Origin: Paracoccus albus
GTDB taxonomy: Bacteria > Pseudomonadota > Alphaproteobacteria > Rhodobacterales > Rhodobacteraceae
NCBI RefSeq assembly: GCF_027913035.1
Contig: NZ_CP115775.1
Coordinates: 3,140,501-3,204,500 of the forward strand
Length of the DNA: 64,000 nucleotides
Direction: 5' to 3'
Shown: positions 7,964 to 17,439 of the stretch, piece after piece
Position numbering within the stretch: position 1 is the stretch's first letter
Layout: each line of letters starts with the position of its first letter
Made by a program: the position numbers and the translations under genes
Notes under the pieces: model-generated
Databases searched by the model: none
What the model was told of the DNA's origin: nothing
The model's input: only the letters and a program-made list of their open reading frames with translations

Positions 7964-8326
7964 ATGGCAGTTCTGCGCATCGTCCCGAACCTTCCTGCCC
8001 GCGATCCGCTGTCCCTGGCGGGGTTCTATCGCGAGGTGTTCGGGCTTGAACTGCCGTTCGATATGGGCTGGATCGCCTTCCTGGAGACGGGCGGCATGCA
8101 GAAGGTCGAGCTTCATACCGCGTCACAGGGTGGATCTGGCACGGATCTGCCGGTGATCTCGATCGAGGTGGATGATCTCGACGCGGTAGAGGCGGCGGCG
8201 CGCCGGTCCGGTGCGCCCATCACCTACGGCCCGGTGACCGAAGCGTGGGGATTGCGCAGATTCTATCTGCGCGACCCCGAGGGAAATCTTGTGAACGTGC
8301 TCTGCGCTGGCAGGGCGGAAAGCTGA
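7964..8326 (+). CDS. VOC-superfamily (glyoxalase-like) protein
   Basis: A 120-residue single-domain protein with the glyoxalase/bleomycin-resistance fold: N-terminal RIVPNLPARDPLSLAGFYREVFGL, a central VISIEVDDLDAVEAAARRSG, and the C-terminal RRFYLRDPEGNLVNVL that usually supplies a metal ligand (the Glu of DPEGN). Substrate unknown; family members act as lyases, dioxygenases, isomerases or binding proteins. It lies between gcvH and gcvP, 9 bp ahead of gcvP, so it is probably co-transcribed with the glycine genes. Confidence 0.85.
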   Translation: MAVLRIVPNLPARDPLSLAGFYREVFGLELPFDMGWIAFLETGGMQKVELHTASQGGSGTDLPVISIEVDDLDAVEAAARRSGAPITYGPVTEAWGLRRFYLRDPEGNLVNVLCAGRAES

Positions 8327-8335
8327 AAGTAGGCC

Positions 8336-11173
8336 ATGACCCGCTGGAACCCCACCGACTATAACCCCGACGATTTTGCCAACCGGCGCCATATCGGGCC
8401 GTCCCCGTCAGAGATGGCGGAGATGCTGGCGGCGGTGGGGGCGGATAGTCTCGAATCGCTGATCGAGCAGACCGTGCCCGGCTCGATCCGGCAGGACGAG
8501 GCCCTGGACTGGGCACCCTTGTCCGAGGCCGCGCTTCTGGACAAGATGCGGGGCGTGGCCGCGAAGAACGAGGTGATGACCAGCCTGATCGGGCAGGGCT
8601 ATTACGGCACGGTGACGCCGCCTGCGATCCAGCGGAACATTCTGGAGAACCCGGCATGGTATACGGCCTATACGCCCTATCAGCCGGAGATCGCGCAGGG
8701 ACGGCTTGAAGCTTTGCTGAACTATCAGACTATGGTGTCCGACCTGACCGGGCTGCCGGTGGCGAATGCCTCGCTTCTGGATGAGGCGACGGCGGCGGCG
8801 GAAGCCATGGCTATGGCGCAGCGGGTGGCGAAGTCAAAAGCCAAGGCGTTCTTTGTCAGCGAGAACCTGCATCCCCAGACGATTTCCGTGATCGCGACAC
8901 GGGCGCTGCCGCTGGGGATCGAGATCATCAAGGGACAGCCCGAGGACCTTGACCCCGAAGCCGTGTTCGGCGCGATCTTCCAGTATCCCGGCACTTACGG
9001 CCATATACGCGACCTGAGCGCCGAATGCGCCGCCTTGCACGAGGCGAAAGCGGTCGCCGTTGTTGCAACAGACCTTCTGGCGCTGTGCCTGCTGCGCGAG
9101 CCGGGCGCGATGGGCGCGGATATATGCGTCGGATCAAGCCAGCGGTTCGGGGTGCCGATGGGTTATGGCGGGCCTCATGCTGCGTTCATGTCCTGCCGGG
9201 ATGAGTTCAAGCGGGCGATGCCGGGGCGGATCGTCGGCGTGTCGATCGACGCCAAGGGTAACAAGGCTTACCGGCTGGCCCTGCAGACGCGCGAACAGCA
9301 TATCCGGCGTGAGAAGGCGACCTCGAACGTCTGCACGGCGCAGGCTCTGCTGGCGGTGATGGCGTCGTTCTATGCTGTGTTCCACGGGCCGGTGGGCTTG
9401 CGGGCCATTGCGCAGCGGGTGCATCTGAACGCCGTGACCGTGGCTGATGCGCTGCGGGCTGCGGGTGCCGAGGTTTCGCCGGATGCGTTCTTTGACACGA
9501 TCACCGTGCGGGTGGGCGTCGGGCAGTTGGGTATTCTGGCGGCCGCCCGCAATCACGGGATCAATCTGCGCAAGATCGGGCGCGACCGGGTCGGGATCTC
9601 GGTCGATGAAACCACCGATGCGAGCGTTATTGCGCGGCTGCTGGACAGCTTCGGGATCACCGATCCCGCCACTCCCGCGACCGCGCCGGCCATCCCCGAG
9701 GATCTGCTGCGCGAGAGCGATTATCTGACCCATCCGGTCTTTCACATGAACCGGGCTGAATCCGAGATGATGCGCTATATGCGCCGGCTCTCGGACCGGG
9801 ATCTGGCGCTTGACCGGGCGATGATCCCGCTTGGCTCCTGCACGATGAAGCTGAACGCCGCGGCCGAGATGATGCCGATCACATGGCCGGAATTCGGCGC
9901 GCTGCACCCGTTTGCGCCGGCGGATCAGGCGGCGGGCTATGCCGAGATGCTTGACGACCTGACGCAGAAGCTGTGCACGATCACCGGCTATGACGCGTTT
10001 TCCATGCAGCCGAACAGCGGTGCGCAGGGGGAATATGCGGGGCTGCTGACGATTCAGGCCTATCACCGGGCGAATGGCGACGATCAACGGGATGTGTGCC
10101 TTGTGCCGTCGAGCGCGCATGGCACGAACCCCGCCTCGGCCCAGATGTGCGGCATGAAGGTCGTGGTGGTAAAATCCGCGCCGAATGGCGATATCGATCT
10201 GGAAGATTTCGGCGACAAGGCGAAGGCGGCGGGCGACCGGCTGGCGGCGGTGATGATCACCTATCCCTCGACCCATGGCGTGTTCGAAGACACGGTGCGC
10301 GAGGTCTGCCGGATCACCCATGACCATGGCGGACAGGTCTATATAGATGGCGCGAATATGAATGCGCTTGTCGGGCTGGTGAAACCCGGAGAGATCGGCG
10401 GCGATGTCAGCCACCTGAACCTGCATAAGACCTTCGCCATTCCGCATGGCGGCGGCGGTCCGGGCATGGGGCCGATTGGTGTGAAGGCGCATCTTGCGCC
10501 GCATCTGCCCGGCGACCCCCAGACCGGGGAGGGGGCCGTGTCGGCGGCACCTTTTGGCAGCGCTTCAATCCTGCTGATCTCATGGGCCTATATACTGATG
10601 ATGGGCGGGCAGGGGCTGACACAGGCGACGCGGGTGGCGATCCTGAACGCCAATTACATCGCCGCGAAGCTGGCCGGCGCCTATCCGATATTGTTCATGG
10701 GCAATCGGGGGCGGGTCGCGCATGAATGTATCATCGACACCCGGCCCGTTGCCGAGCATGGTGTGACCGTGGACGACATCGCCAAGCGTCTGATCGACAA
10801 CGGCTTCCATGCGCCCACGATGAGCTGGCCGGTCTCTGGCACGCTGATGGTTGAGCCTACCGAGTCTGAAACCAAGGCGGAAATCGACCGTTTCATCGCC
10901 GCCATGCTCTCTATCCGCGAGGAAATCCGGTGTGTGGCAAATGGCGATATCGCCGTCGAGGCAAGCCCTCTGCGCCACGCACCCCATACGGTGGAAGATC
11001 TGGTCGCCGAGTGGGATCGCCCCTACAGCCGCGAACAAGGCTGCTTCCCGGCGGGTGCTTTCCGGGTGGATAAGTACTGGCCGCCCGTCGGACGTGTCGA
11101 CAACGTGCATGGCGACCGCAATTTAATCTGCACCTGTCCGCCGGTCGAGGACTATGCCGAGGCGGCAGAGTAG
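8336..11173 (+). CDS. gcvP: Glycine dehydrogenase (decarboxylating), P protein
   Basis: A full-length single-chain P protein (945 residues; the family usually has about 950). It decarboxylates glycine with PLP and passes the aminomethyl group to lipoyl-GcvH. The N-terminal half begins with [17 protein letters not shown]; the C-terminal half has the PLP lysine in [18 protein letters not shown] (Lys about 698) and the Gly-rich loop after it. The gene closes the gcvT-gcvH-VOC-gcvP operon. The shared L protein (dihydrolipoamide dehydrogenase) is not in the window. Confidence 0.97.
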   Translation: MTRWNPTDYNPDDFANRRHIGPSPSEMAEMLAAVGADSLESLIEQTVPGSIRQDEALDWAPLSEAALLDKMRGVAAKNEVMTSLIGQGYYGTVTPPAIQRNILENPAWYTAYTPYQPEIAQGRLEALLNYQTMVSDLTGLPVANASLLDEATAAAEAMAMAQRVAKSKAKAFFVSENLHPQTISVIATRALPLGIEIIKGQPEDLDPEAVFGAIFQYPGTYGHIRDLSAECAALHEAKAVAVVATDLLALCLLREPGAMGADICVGSSQRFGVPMGYGGPHAAFMSCRDEFKRAMPGRIVGVSIDAKGNKAYRLALQTREQHIRREKATSNVCTAQALLAVMASFYAVFHGPVGLRAIAQRVHLNAVTVADALRAAGAEVSPDAFFDTITVRVGVGQLGILAAARNHGINLRKIGRDRVGISVDETTDASVIARLLDSFGITDPATPATAPAIPEDLLRESDYLTHPVFHMNRAESEMMRYMRRLSDRDLALDRAMIPLGSCTMKLNAAAEMMPITWPEFGALHPFAPADQAAGYAEMLDDLTQKLCTITGYDAFSMQPNSGAQGEYAGLLTIQAYHRANGDDQRDVCLVPSSAHGTNPASAQMCGMKVVVVKSAPNGDIDLEDFGDKAKAAGDRLAAVMITYPSTHGVFEDTVREVCRITHDHGGQVYIDGANMNALVGLVKPGEIGGDVSHLNLHKTFAIPHGGGGPGMGPIGVKAHLAPHLPGDPQTGEGAVSAAPFGSASILLISWAYILMMGGQGLTQATRVAILNANYIAAKLAGAYPILFMGNRGRVAHECIIDTRPVAEHGVTVDDIAKRLIDNGFHAPTMSWPVSGTLMVEPTESETKAEIDRFIAAMLSIREEIRCVANGDIAVEASPLRHAPHTVEDLVAEWDRPYSREQGCFPAGAFRVDKYWPPVGRVDNVHGDRNLICTCPPVEDYAEAAE

Positions 11174-11265
11174 ATCAGCGCGAGCTATACCTTTCCGTTC
11201 GTGGTAATCGACCGAATTACCAATGCCCGTGTAACCCGTCCCCCGAAACTTGATCGGAGGACAGA

Positions 11266-11550
11266 ATGACCTGTTTTGCAATCGGCCACGTTCATATGTA
11301 AGAATGGGCGACTGGATCGTCGCCTATCTGCGCGGCATCGAAGCGACACTGGCACCGTTCAGCGGGCGGTTCATCATTCATGGCGGCGAAAAAACTATGC
11401 TGGAAGGAGATTGCCGGGCGATCTGATTGTGATCGCGTTCCCCGACTGCGCAGAAGCGCAGGGCTGGTATCAATCTGGGTTTATATCAACAAACCCTGCA
11501 GCACAGGCGCGACAATGCCGATGGCGCGGTGTTTCTGATCGAGGACGTAG
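11266..11550 (+). pseudogene. DUF1330-family pseudogene with frameshifts
   Basis: Reading across three frames restores one DUF1330-like protein of about 95 residues. Frame one starts at the ATG at 11266 (CGGAGG 5 bp upstream) and gives MTCFAIGHVHM then stop. A second frame gives GDWIVAYLRGIEATLAPF, SGRFIIHGGEKTMLEGD. A third gives PGDLIVIAFPDCAEAQGWYQSG. A further shift gives YQQTLQHRRDNADGAVFLIEDV, ending at TAG 11548-11550. The GRFIIHGGE, IVIAFP, WYQS and NADGAVFLIE segments match the normal family layout. At least three indels make a working product very unlikely. From 11551 to 11714 I see nothing codable. Confidence 0.78.
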
Positions 11551-11714
11551 GAGGCCGATCACAAGGCGGCGGATATTCTATCCTGACAGTAATCTGTTCG
11601 GGGCCTGGAACTATCCTGTTCGATTCAGGAAATGCTAAACCTTCGTGGCTAATGGAGGAATCGGGACGTTGGCTGAACCAGTTGTGAGGCGATCGCGAGT
11701 CCCGAAAACTTTGC

Positions 11715-12254
11715 TCATTTTTCTTTAGGCCGGAATGATTTGATTCTGGCGGGATCGGTTTCGATATAGCCCGCGCCAAGCAGGTCCAGGCAATAGGGGA
11801 CAGCCGCGAACACTGCGTTCAGGCAGGTGGCGATGGCCGAAGGCTTGCCGGGGATCGTGATTATCAAGGTTTTTCCGACGCTTACGGCGGTCTGGCGCGA
11901 CAGGATCGCGGTGGGGACTTCTCGCAGCGAGGCGCGGCGCATTTCTTCGCCGAAGCCGGGATATTCGCGTTCGGCGATGTCGGAGACGGCCTCGGGCGTC
12001 AGGTCGCGGGGGGCCGGCCCGGTGCCGCCGGTGACGAGGATCAGGTCGGCGGTTTCGGCCAGTTCGCGCAGCTTCGCGGCGGTGCCCTCGCGCCCGTCGG
12101 GGATGATGGCGCGGGTGATGTCCACACGAGAAACAATGGTTTCGCGCAACCACGCCTCGGCGCCGGGGCCGCCCTTGTCTTCGTATTCGCCACGCGACGC
12201 GCGGTCCGAAACGGTGAGAATGGCGATGCGGGCGGGGCGGGTTGGATCACTCAT
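11715..12254 (-). CDS. mogA: Molybdopterin adenylyltransferase
   Basis: A 179-residue MogA/MoaB-fold protein. It adenylylates molybdopterin before molybdate insertion. The fold signature is present: RIAILTVSDRASRGEYEDKGGP, ADLILVTGGTGPAPRDLTPEAV, GFGEEMRRASLREVPTAILSRQTA and IITIPGKPSAIATCLNAVF. The ATG at 12254 begins MSDPTRPARIAIL. MoaB is an alternative name for related proteins; the longer C-terminal part favours MogA. No other molybdenum-cofactor gene is nearby. The frame is open far upstream of this start, but that stretch lies in repeat-rich intergenic DNA. Confidence 0.9.
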   Translation of the reverse strand: MSDPTRPARIAILTVSDRASRGEYEDKGGPGAEAWLRETIVSRVDITRAIIPDGREGTAAKLRELAETADLILVTGGTGPAPRDLTPEAVSDIAEREYPGFGEEMRRASLREVPTAILSRQTAVSVGKTLIITIPGKPSAIATCLNAVFAAVPYCLDLLGAGYIETDPARIKSFRPKEK

Positions 12255-12386
12255 GCCGCGCAGTCTGGCCGGAGCGGCGGCGAAGCGCAACGGGAAGCGT
12301 GCGCAGGGTGTTGCGCAGGCGCGGGACAGGGCGCGGCACGGCCAGGAATTGCAGGGGATGACGGGCGCACAACACGTCCACCGGGC

Positions 12387-12414
12387 GTACACAGGCTGTA
12401 CACGGGGCGTACAC
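12387..12414. repeat. Three GTACAC motifs at exact 11-bp spacing
   Basis: GTACAC occurs at 12387, 12398 and 12409, so the copies lie on one face of the helix. They are about 135 bp upstream of the mogA start and could be a regulator-binding array. No protein is known to me for this motif here. Confidence 0.5.
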
Positions 12415-12449
12415 CGGTTTGCAGGCTGGGCAATGGTGGAGTGACGCGT

Positions 12450-12561
12450 GGCAGCGGGCGACCGTAGGGGTCCGCTGCCTGCCTTTGTGGCCGGGCGGTT
12501 TATGATGACGTGTCGCTGTGCGGCTGCTCGGCGTGGAGGGGTGGCGAAGCGGGTGCCCGTG
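12450..12561. repeat. 112-bp direct repeat, copy 1
   Basis: First of two non-adjacent copies that start 221 bp apart. It opens with an 8-bp inverted repeat, GGCAGCGG (12450-12457) and CCGCTGCC (12472-12479), then runs through a GCCTTTGTGGCCGGGCGG stretch. It differs from copy 2 at roughly seven positions. The 687-bp gap 12255-12941 holds these repeats and the GTACAC array; I see no credible gene in it. Confidence 0.85.
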
Positions 12562-12670
12562 GGGCGATGCTGCGTCGGTAAAACCGTTTGGGATGCCGGG
12601 CGGGAGATGTAACGCGACCGCTGGCTGTTGCGCTTATCTATTGGCTGTCCGGGGCTGAGAACCAACAGAG

Positions 12671-12782
12671 GGCAGCGGGCGACCGTGGGGGTCCGCTGCC
12701 AGCCTTTGTGGCCGGGCGGTTTATGATGACGTATCGCTGTGCGGCTGTTCGGCGTGGAGGGGTGACGAAGCGGACGCCCGTG
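12671..12782. repeat. 112-bp direct repeat, copy 2
   Basis: Second copy, about 93-94% identical to copy 1 by eye, with the same stem (GGCAGCGG at 12671-12678, CCGCTGCC at 12693-12700). A fragment GTCCGCTGCC recurs at 12792-12801, and a perfect short hairpin GGCGCT-AA-AGCGCC follows at 12806-12819, on the distal side of the XRE-ImmA gene. Confidence 0.85.
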
Positions 12783-12941
12783 CGGGCGGTCGTCCGCTGC
12801 CCGGCGGCGCTAAAGCGCCTTGTTGCGGGCGGGTTCTGAGAAAGGCACTGGCGAACCCTTCGGACGAGATCTAGGCTAGGAACGTTGATAGCAGAGGGTC
12901 ATAAATTGCAACCTTTATGCGGTGGCATTATGCGCGACAGA

Positions 12942-14015
12942 CTAGTGAATTGCTCGTAGCGACCCTCTTTCCTTTCGTTCACCGTCAGCATCTCCGGCAG
13001 TTAAACTCCAGACGAGCGCCTCAATTTCTCCAAGCGGGAGGCTGAGTTCTCGCGCGATGTCCGCCTTGGTTACGCGCTCTTGCCAGAGCATCGTCAGAAC
13101 TTGACGCCAGACCTTTGATTTCTCGCGCCGGATGCCGTTCGGCTCGCCGGTGCGATAGCCGCGCTTAGTCAGGTCGATGCATATCGACTTGTATTGCCAC
13201 TCCGACAGTCGCTTCAACCGGTGAAGACGATAGGCCATCGCCATTGCCGAAACACGCCATCGGGCTTTGGCGCGAATGACTGTATCAGTCGTTACTCGCC
13301 TCGGAATGCGGGCTATGACATCCTCGGCGGGCATCAGGAACGCCGAAGCAAAGGCATTGGCCTCTCGTTCGACATTTCTTCCCTTCTTGGGGTCGCCATG
13401 CATGTGCATGACGAGGTGAGCAAGCTCATGTGCGGCATCGAAGCGACTGCTTTCAGCGGTCTTGAAATTGTTAAGGAACATGTACGGTTTGCCCCCGCGC
13501 CAGAAAGAGAAGGCATTGACCGACGCGGTATTCTCGGTGAGTGAGAACAGCCGAACTCCTTTGACTTCCAGAAGCGCCATAAGGTCTGCGATGGGTTGCT
13601 GCCCGAGCGACCACTGCTGCCGCATTTGAGATGCTGCAACCTCGGGGTCGCTTTCATACGACAGATCGATCAGATCGGGCTCGGGCAGGCCAAATCGCTC
13701 CTCGACCCATCCGCTTAACATCAGCCCCACCGATCCGGCGCCGAGAGAGGCATCGCGCTCCCTAGCCGTCATCTTCGAGAACGAGCGGAAACTGACAGCG
13801 CCAGGATCGACGGCATCGACCTTGGGTCCGAAGAAGAACTCTTCTGGGTATTCCAGCGCCTCTGCAAGCTTCCCTACCGTATGCGGCTCAGGCTCGTTCC
13901 GGCCCTGCTCAAGACGTTTGACGGTGTCGACGCTTAATCCAGCCTGTTCGGCAAGCGCTTTTGCCGTCAGCCCTCGCCGCGCACGTGCCAATTTCAATCG
14001 TGATTCTTCGAACAT
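12942..14015 (-). CDS. XRE-family HTH protein with ImmA/IrrE-type metallopeptidase domain
   Basis: A 357-residue two-domain protein. Residues 5-62 are an XRE helix-turn-helix (LKLARARRGLTAKALAEQAGLS, then VKRLEQGRNEPEP). A linker leads to an ImmA/IrrE (peptidase M78) domain with the zinc motif HELAH (about residues 196-200) and a downstream EREANAFASAFLMP that supplies the third ligand region. Residues 235-357 form a C-terminal extension with a possible second helical module. Relatives cleave a partner repressor or act as antitoxins. The ATG is 7 bp after the stop of the unknown gene at 14023-14643, so the two form one transcript. The repeat-rich surroundings suggest an accessory module. Confidence 0.88.
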   Translation of the reverse strand: MFEESRLKLARARRGLTAKALAEQAGLSVDTVKRLEQGRNEPEPHTVGKLAEALEYPEEFFFGPKVDAVDPGAVSFRSFSKMTARERDASLGAGSVGLMLSGWVEERFGLPEPDLIDLSYESDPEVAASQMRQQWSLGQQPIADLMALLEVKGVRLFSLTENTASVNAFSFWRGGKPYMFLNNFKTAESSRFDAAHELAHLVMHMHGDPKKGRNVEREANAFASAFLMPAEDVIARIPRRVTTDTVIRAKARWRVSAMAMAYRLHRLKRLSEWQYKSICIDLTKRGYRTGEPNGIRREKSKVWRQVLTMLWQERVTKADIARELSLPLGEIEALVWSLTAGDADGERKERGSLRAIH

Positions 14016-14022
14016 AACGCGC

Positions 14023-14643
14023 CTATTTGCGTACGATCTTGGGCTCGAAGTCCTCTGCGATACCTTCGTCGTCGAGATTCAGAAGCGTATCTTCTTCATC
14101 GCCTTCTGGAAGCAGGAAGATGCGTTCGACGGCACCTTCGAAAGTTTTTCCGGAAATCTTGGGGCGGGTAATTTCTGCCCGTCCTGCTCCGTCGACCATG
14201 AGGTAGTAGAAAGCGTGGCCCACTGCATCGTCGCGCACAAAATACCGAAGCTCGTCAGGATCGAATAGCATTGGGCCGCAAGCGCGTTCCGACGCCGCAC
14301 CCTTGTCGGAGCGCGGCTTCGGGGCCTTTTCGCCACATGCGCGATCGACGTTGCAGAAGCCGATTCTCAGCCCCATCTCATCATTGCGTATGGTCTCGAC
14401 GCCGCCTTTCCTATCGATGCGCCACTTTTCACCAATAAAACCTTGGCGAAGAGATGCGATGCCCTCATGATAGCCAAACGTGCCCGCCGCGTTCGAAGGA
14501 TGCAGCGCCGTCGCGTTTCCGCTCGCGGTGCGAGCAGCGCGGACCGCGTTGATCAAACCCTCTGTCGACAGGCCCATCTCGGCGATACGACACTCAGCAT
14601 CCCAAGATTCCTTCAGTACCTTCGTCGCAACCCATTCAGCCAT
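14023..14643 (-). CDS. Unknown protein paired with the XRE-ImmA gene
   Basis: A 206-residue soluble protein I do not recognise. It has no signal peptide or membrane segment. It contains a Gly-rich region (SNAAGTFGYHEGIASLRQGFIG, then EKWRIDRKGGVETI), a segment MGLRIGFCNVDRACGEKAPKPRSDKG, a central LFDPDELRYFVRDDAVGHAFYYLMVDGAG, and an acidic C terminus (LPEGDEEDTLLNLDDEG). I chose the ATG at 14643 because a promoter and palindrome lie directly upstream and GAGGGAC precedes it; an upstream reading to 14757 would cross that promoter. As the first gene before an XRE-ImmA protein it may be a toxin or effector; that is inference only. Confidence 0.75.
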   Translation of the reverse strand: MAEWVATKVLKESWDAECRIAEMGLSTEGLINAVRAARTASGNATALHPSNAAGTFGYHEGIASLRQGFIGEKWRIDRKGGVETIRNDEMGLRIGFCNVDRACGEKAPKPRSDKGAASERACGPMLFDPDELRYFVRDDAVGHAFYYLMVDGAGRAEITRPKISGKTFEGAVERIFLLPEGDEEDTLLNLDDEGIAEDFEPKIVRK

Positions 14644-14671
14644 CTTTAGTCCCTCATGCCCGTTTTCTTTC

Positions 14672-14705
14672 CCTACTTGTAGGTCAAAAAAAGGGGCACG
14701 GTCAA
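14672..14705 (-). promoter_or_regulatory. Promoter and palindromic operator candidate of the XRE-ImmA module
   Basis: On the minus strand TTGACC (14700-14705) and TACAAG (14676-14681) are 18 bp apart. The -10 element lies inside a perfect palindrome, CCTAC-TT-GTAGG (14672-14683). A repressor bound there would block transcription, which fits autoregulation by the XRE domain of the second gene. The start codon at 14643 is about 33 bp beyond the -10. Confidence 0.5.
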
Positions 14706-14818
14706 GATAGCCGTTGCTTTCTTGCTCTATGCTTTCGTGCGCTTCAAATCTGCTCAAGTCGGCCTTGGCACTGCGCTGACTTGATTAATTGAATTCTTTG
14801 TAAGGGTTCTTAATTCCC

Positions 14819-16042
14819 TCAAACCCGCCCATTCCGCGCCGCGATCAACTTCAACCGCAGCGCATTCAGCCGGATGAAGCCCGCCGCGTCCTTCTGGTCA
14901 TAGGCGCCGGCGTCGTCCTCGAAGGTCACATGGGCCTCGGAATAGAGGGAGTGGTCGGACCAGCGGCCGACCGTGTGCGCTGACCCTTTATAGAGCTTCA
15001 GCCGCACCGTGCCGGTGACGTGTTCCTGCGATTTGTCGATGGCGGCTTGCAGCATCTCACGCTCGGGCGAGAACCAGAAGCCGTTATAGATCAGCTCGGC
15101 ATAGCGGGGCATGAGGCTGTCTTTCAGGTGGCCGGCGCCCGCGTCCAGCGTGATCTGTTCGATGCCGCGATGGGCCTCCAGCAGGATGGTGCCGCCGGGG
15201 GTTTCGTAGATGCCGCGGGACTTCATGCCGACAAAGCGGTTCTCGACGAAATCCAGACGGCCGATGCCGTGTTTGCGGCCGAGATCGTTCAGCTCTGTCA
15301 GGATGGTCGCGGGGGACATCTGCTGGCCGTTGATGGCCACGGCGTCGCCGCGTTCGAAGGTGATCTCGATATGTTCGGGGGTGTCGGGCGCGTCCTCGGG
15401 GCTCACGGTGCGCTGATAGACGTAATCGGGGGCCTCAACCGCGGGATCTTCCAGCGCCTTGCCCTCGCTGCTGGTATGCAGGAGGTTGGCATCGACGCTG
15501 AACGGGGCCTCGCCGCGCTTGTCCTTGGCGATGGGGATCTGGTGTTCCTCGGCGAATTCGATCAGCTTCGTGCGGCTGGAGAGGTTCCATTCGCGCCAGG
15601 GGGCGATGACGCGGATATTGGGGTCGAGCGCGTAGCAGGAAAGTTCGAAGCGGACCTGATCATTGCCCTTGCCGGTGGCGCCATGGGCGACCGCATCCGC
15701 GCCGTGTTCGCGGGCGATTTCCACCAGCCGCTGCGAGATGAGCGGGCGGGCGATGGAGGTGCCCAGCAGATAAAGTCCTTCATAGACGGCATTGGCGCGG
15801 AACATCGGGAAGACGAAATCGCGGGTGAATTCCTCGCGCAGGTCGTCGATATGGATGTTCTCGGGCTTGATGCCCAGCAATTCGGCCTTTTTGCGCGCCG
15901 GTTCCAGTTCCTCGCCCTGACCGAGATCGGCGGTGAAGGTGATCACCTCGCAGCCATATTCGGTCTGCAGCCATTTCAGGATGATCGAGGTGTCGAGACC
16001 CCCGGAATAGGCGAGGACGACTTTCTTCGGCGCGTCGGACAT
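14819..16042 (-). CDS. argG: Argininosuccinate synthase
   Basis: A 407-residue enzyme of normal length that joins citrulline and aspartate with ATP in arginine synthesis. The ATP pyrophosphatase P-loop AYSGGLDTS lies at residues 10-18; [13 protein letters not shown] and [16 protein letters not shown] are also typical. I chose the ATG at 16042 ([15 protein letters not shown]) with AAAAAGGGG just upstream. The stretch 14758-14818 downstream is AT-rich and shows no clear terminator. Confidence 0.97.
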   Translation of the reverse strand: MSDAPKKVVLAYSGGLDTSIILKWLQTEYGCEVITFTADLGQGEELEPARKKAELLGIKPENIHIDDLREEFTRDFVFPMFRANAVYEGLYLLGTSIARPLISQRLVEIAREHGADAVAHGATGKGNDQVRFELSCYALDPNIRVIAPWREWNLSSRTKLIEFAEEHQIPIAKDKRGEAPFSVDANLLHTSSEGKALEDPAVEAPDYVYQRTVSPEDAPDTPEHIEITFERGDAVAINGQQMSPATILTELNDLGRKHGIGRLDFVENRFVGMKSRGIYETPGGTILLEAHRGIEQITLDAGAGHLKDSLMPRYAELIYNGFWFSPEREMLQAAIDKSQEHVTGTVRLKLYKGSAHTVGRWSDHSLYSEAHVTFEDDAGAYDQKDAAGFIRLNALRLKLIAARNGRV

Positions 16043-16110
16043 GGCGAACCCCTTTTTGAACTGGCGTAGGGAATAGGGCTTAACGCAGCGCGTCACAAGG
16101 GGCCGGGGCG

Positions 16111-17361
16111 TCAGATCAGAAATTGCGCCAGCAATTCGTCCTGGGTGATATCCTGGAAGGTAAACCCGCCCTCTGTCAGGCGGGTTGCCAGCGATGTCAG
16201 GTTCGCGGGGTCAGTGGTTTCGATGCCGATTAGGACAGAGCCGAAGTTGCGGGCCGATTTCTTCAGATACTCGAAACGGGCGATATCGTCATCCGGGCCG
16301 AGCAGCATCAGGAAATCGCGCAGCGCTCCCGGACGCTGCGGCAGGCGCAGGATGAAATATTTCTTGAGGCCCGCATAGCGTTGACCGCGTTCCTTGACCT
16401 CTGGCAGGCGCTCGAAATCGAAGTTGCCGCCAGAGCAGATGCAGACGACGCGGCGACCGGCAAGCTGGCCGCGTTCGGCGAGGTCTTGCAACACATCCAC
16501 GGCAAGCGCACCCGCCGGTTCCAGAACGATGCCTTCGACATTCAGCATCTCAAGGATGGTGATGCTCAGCCGGTCTTCAGGTGCGGTCAGGACCTGTTCG
16601 GGTGAGAACTGGCGAAGCTGCGAAAAGGGCAGGTCGCCGATCCGCGCGACGGCGGCGCCATCGACGAAGCTGTCAACGGCGGGCAGGGTGACTTGCGTTC
16701 CGGTTTCAAGCGCGCCTTTCAGGCTGGCCCCGCCGCGCGGTTCGACAAAAACGAACTCCGTCTGGGGCGAGGCTTCAGCCAGATAGCGTGTCACGCCCGC
16801 CGACAACCCGCCGCCGCCAACCGGCAGGACAACCAGATCGGGAGGGGCGGGAAGCTGTTCCAGCATTTCCAGTGCCACCGTCGCCTGCCCCTCAATCACG
16901 TCGGCGGCGTCGAAGGGAGACAGGAAGGCTGCGCCATGTTCCGCGGAAAACGCCTGCGCGGCGGCAAGGGTCTGATCGAAATAATCGCCGGTCAGCACGA
17001 TTTCCACGCTGTCGCCGCCGAAGATGCGTGTCTTGGCGATCTTCTGCTGTGGCGTTGTCACCGGCATGAAGATTGTGCCCCTCGCCCCGAAATGGCGACA
17101 GGCGAAAGCCACGCCCTGCGCATGATTGCCCGCGCTTGCGCAGACGAAATGCCGGGTGCTGCCCGCTTCAATTGCCTTGCGCATGGCGTTGAAGGCACCG
17201 CGCAGCTTGTAGCTGCGCACCGGGGTCAGATCCTCACGCTTCAGCCAGATCTCGGTGCCGTAGCGGGCCGAGAGGTGGTCGTTCAGTTGCAGCGGAGTGG
17301 CCGGGAAGAGGTCGCGGAGCGCGGCTTCTGCGGTTACGACGGAGGAGGTGAAGTCGGTCAT
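16111..17361 (-). CDS. ilvA: Threonine ammonia-lyase
   Basis: A 416-residue PLP enzyme that deaminates threonine to 2-oxobutanoate, the first step of isoleucine synthesis. The PLP lysine is in [13 protein letters not shown], with [11 protein letters not shown] and the phosphate-binding [14 protein letters not shown] loop. The C-terminal 90 residues ([19 protein letters not shown] onward) form a single ACT-like regulatory domain, so allosteric control by isoleucine is likely. The ATG at 17361 gives [15 protein letters not shown]. It is 68 bp upstream of argG on the same strand and may share its transcript. Confidence 0.95.
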   Translation of the reverse strand: MTDFTSSVVTAEAALRDLFPATPLQLNDHLSARYGTEIWLKREDLTPVRSYKLRGAFNAMRKAIEAGSTRHFVCASAGNHAQGVAFACRHFGARGTIFMPVTTPQQKIAKTRIFGGDSVEIVLTGDYFDQTLAAAQAFSAEHGAAFLSPFDAADVIEGQATVALEMLEQLPAPPDLVVLPVGGGGLSAGVTRYLAEASPQTEFVFVEPRGGASLKGALETGTQVTLPAVDSFVDGAAVARIGDLPFSQLRQFSPEQVLTAPEDRLSITILEMLNVEGIVLEPAGALAVDVLQDLAERGQLAGRRVVCICSGGNFDFERLPEVKERGQRYAGLKKYFILRLPQRPGALRDFLMLLGPDDDIARFEYLKKSARNFGSVLIGIETTDPANLTSLATRLTEGGFTFQDITQDELLAQFLI

Positions 17362-17439
17362 GCGGGCACCTGTGAGATGTGGCGACACGGGTGGCATGTT
17401 GGGGAGCGGAGGTCAATGTGGGGTGGTAGGTGAGTGGCT

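Noticed and set aside
9134..10504. Antisense frame of about 456 codons across gcvP
   Set aside because: Shadow of a highly conserved coding region; composition rich in Arg, His and Gln with no domain.
11276..11638. A 120-codon frame in the gap after gcvP
   Set aside because: It is an out-of-frame reading through the DUF1330 pseudogene.
12387..12414. GTACAC array as a CRISPR-like or plasmid-origin repeat
   Set aside because: Units are only 11 bp, without spacers, and no replication or cas gene is near.
12255..12665. N-terminal extension of mogA to 12665 and a small Pro/Arg-rich frame at 12251-12433
   Set aside because: The family start is clear at 12254 and the upstream stretch consists of repeats with unlikely protein composition.
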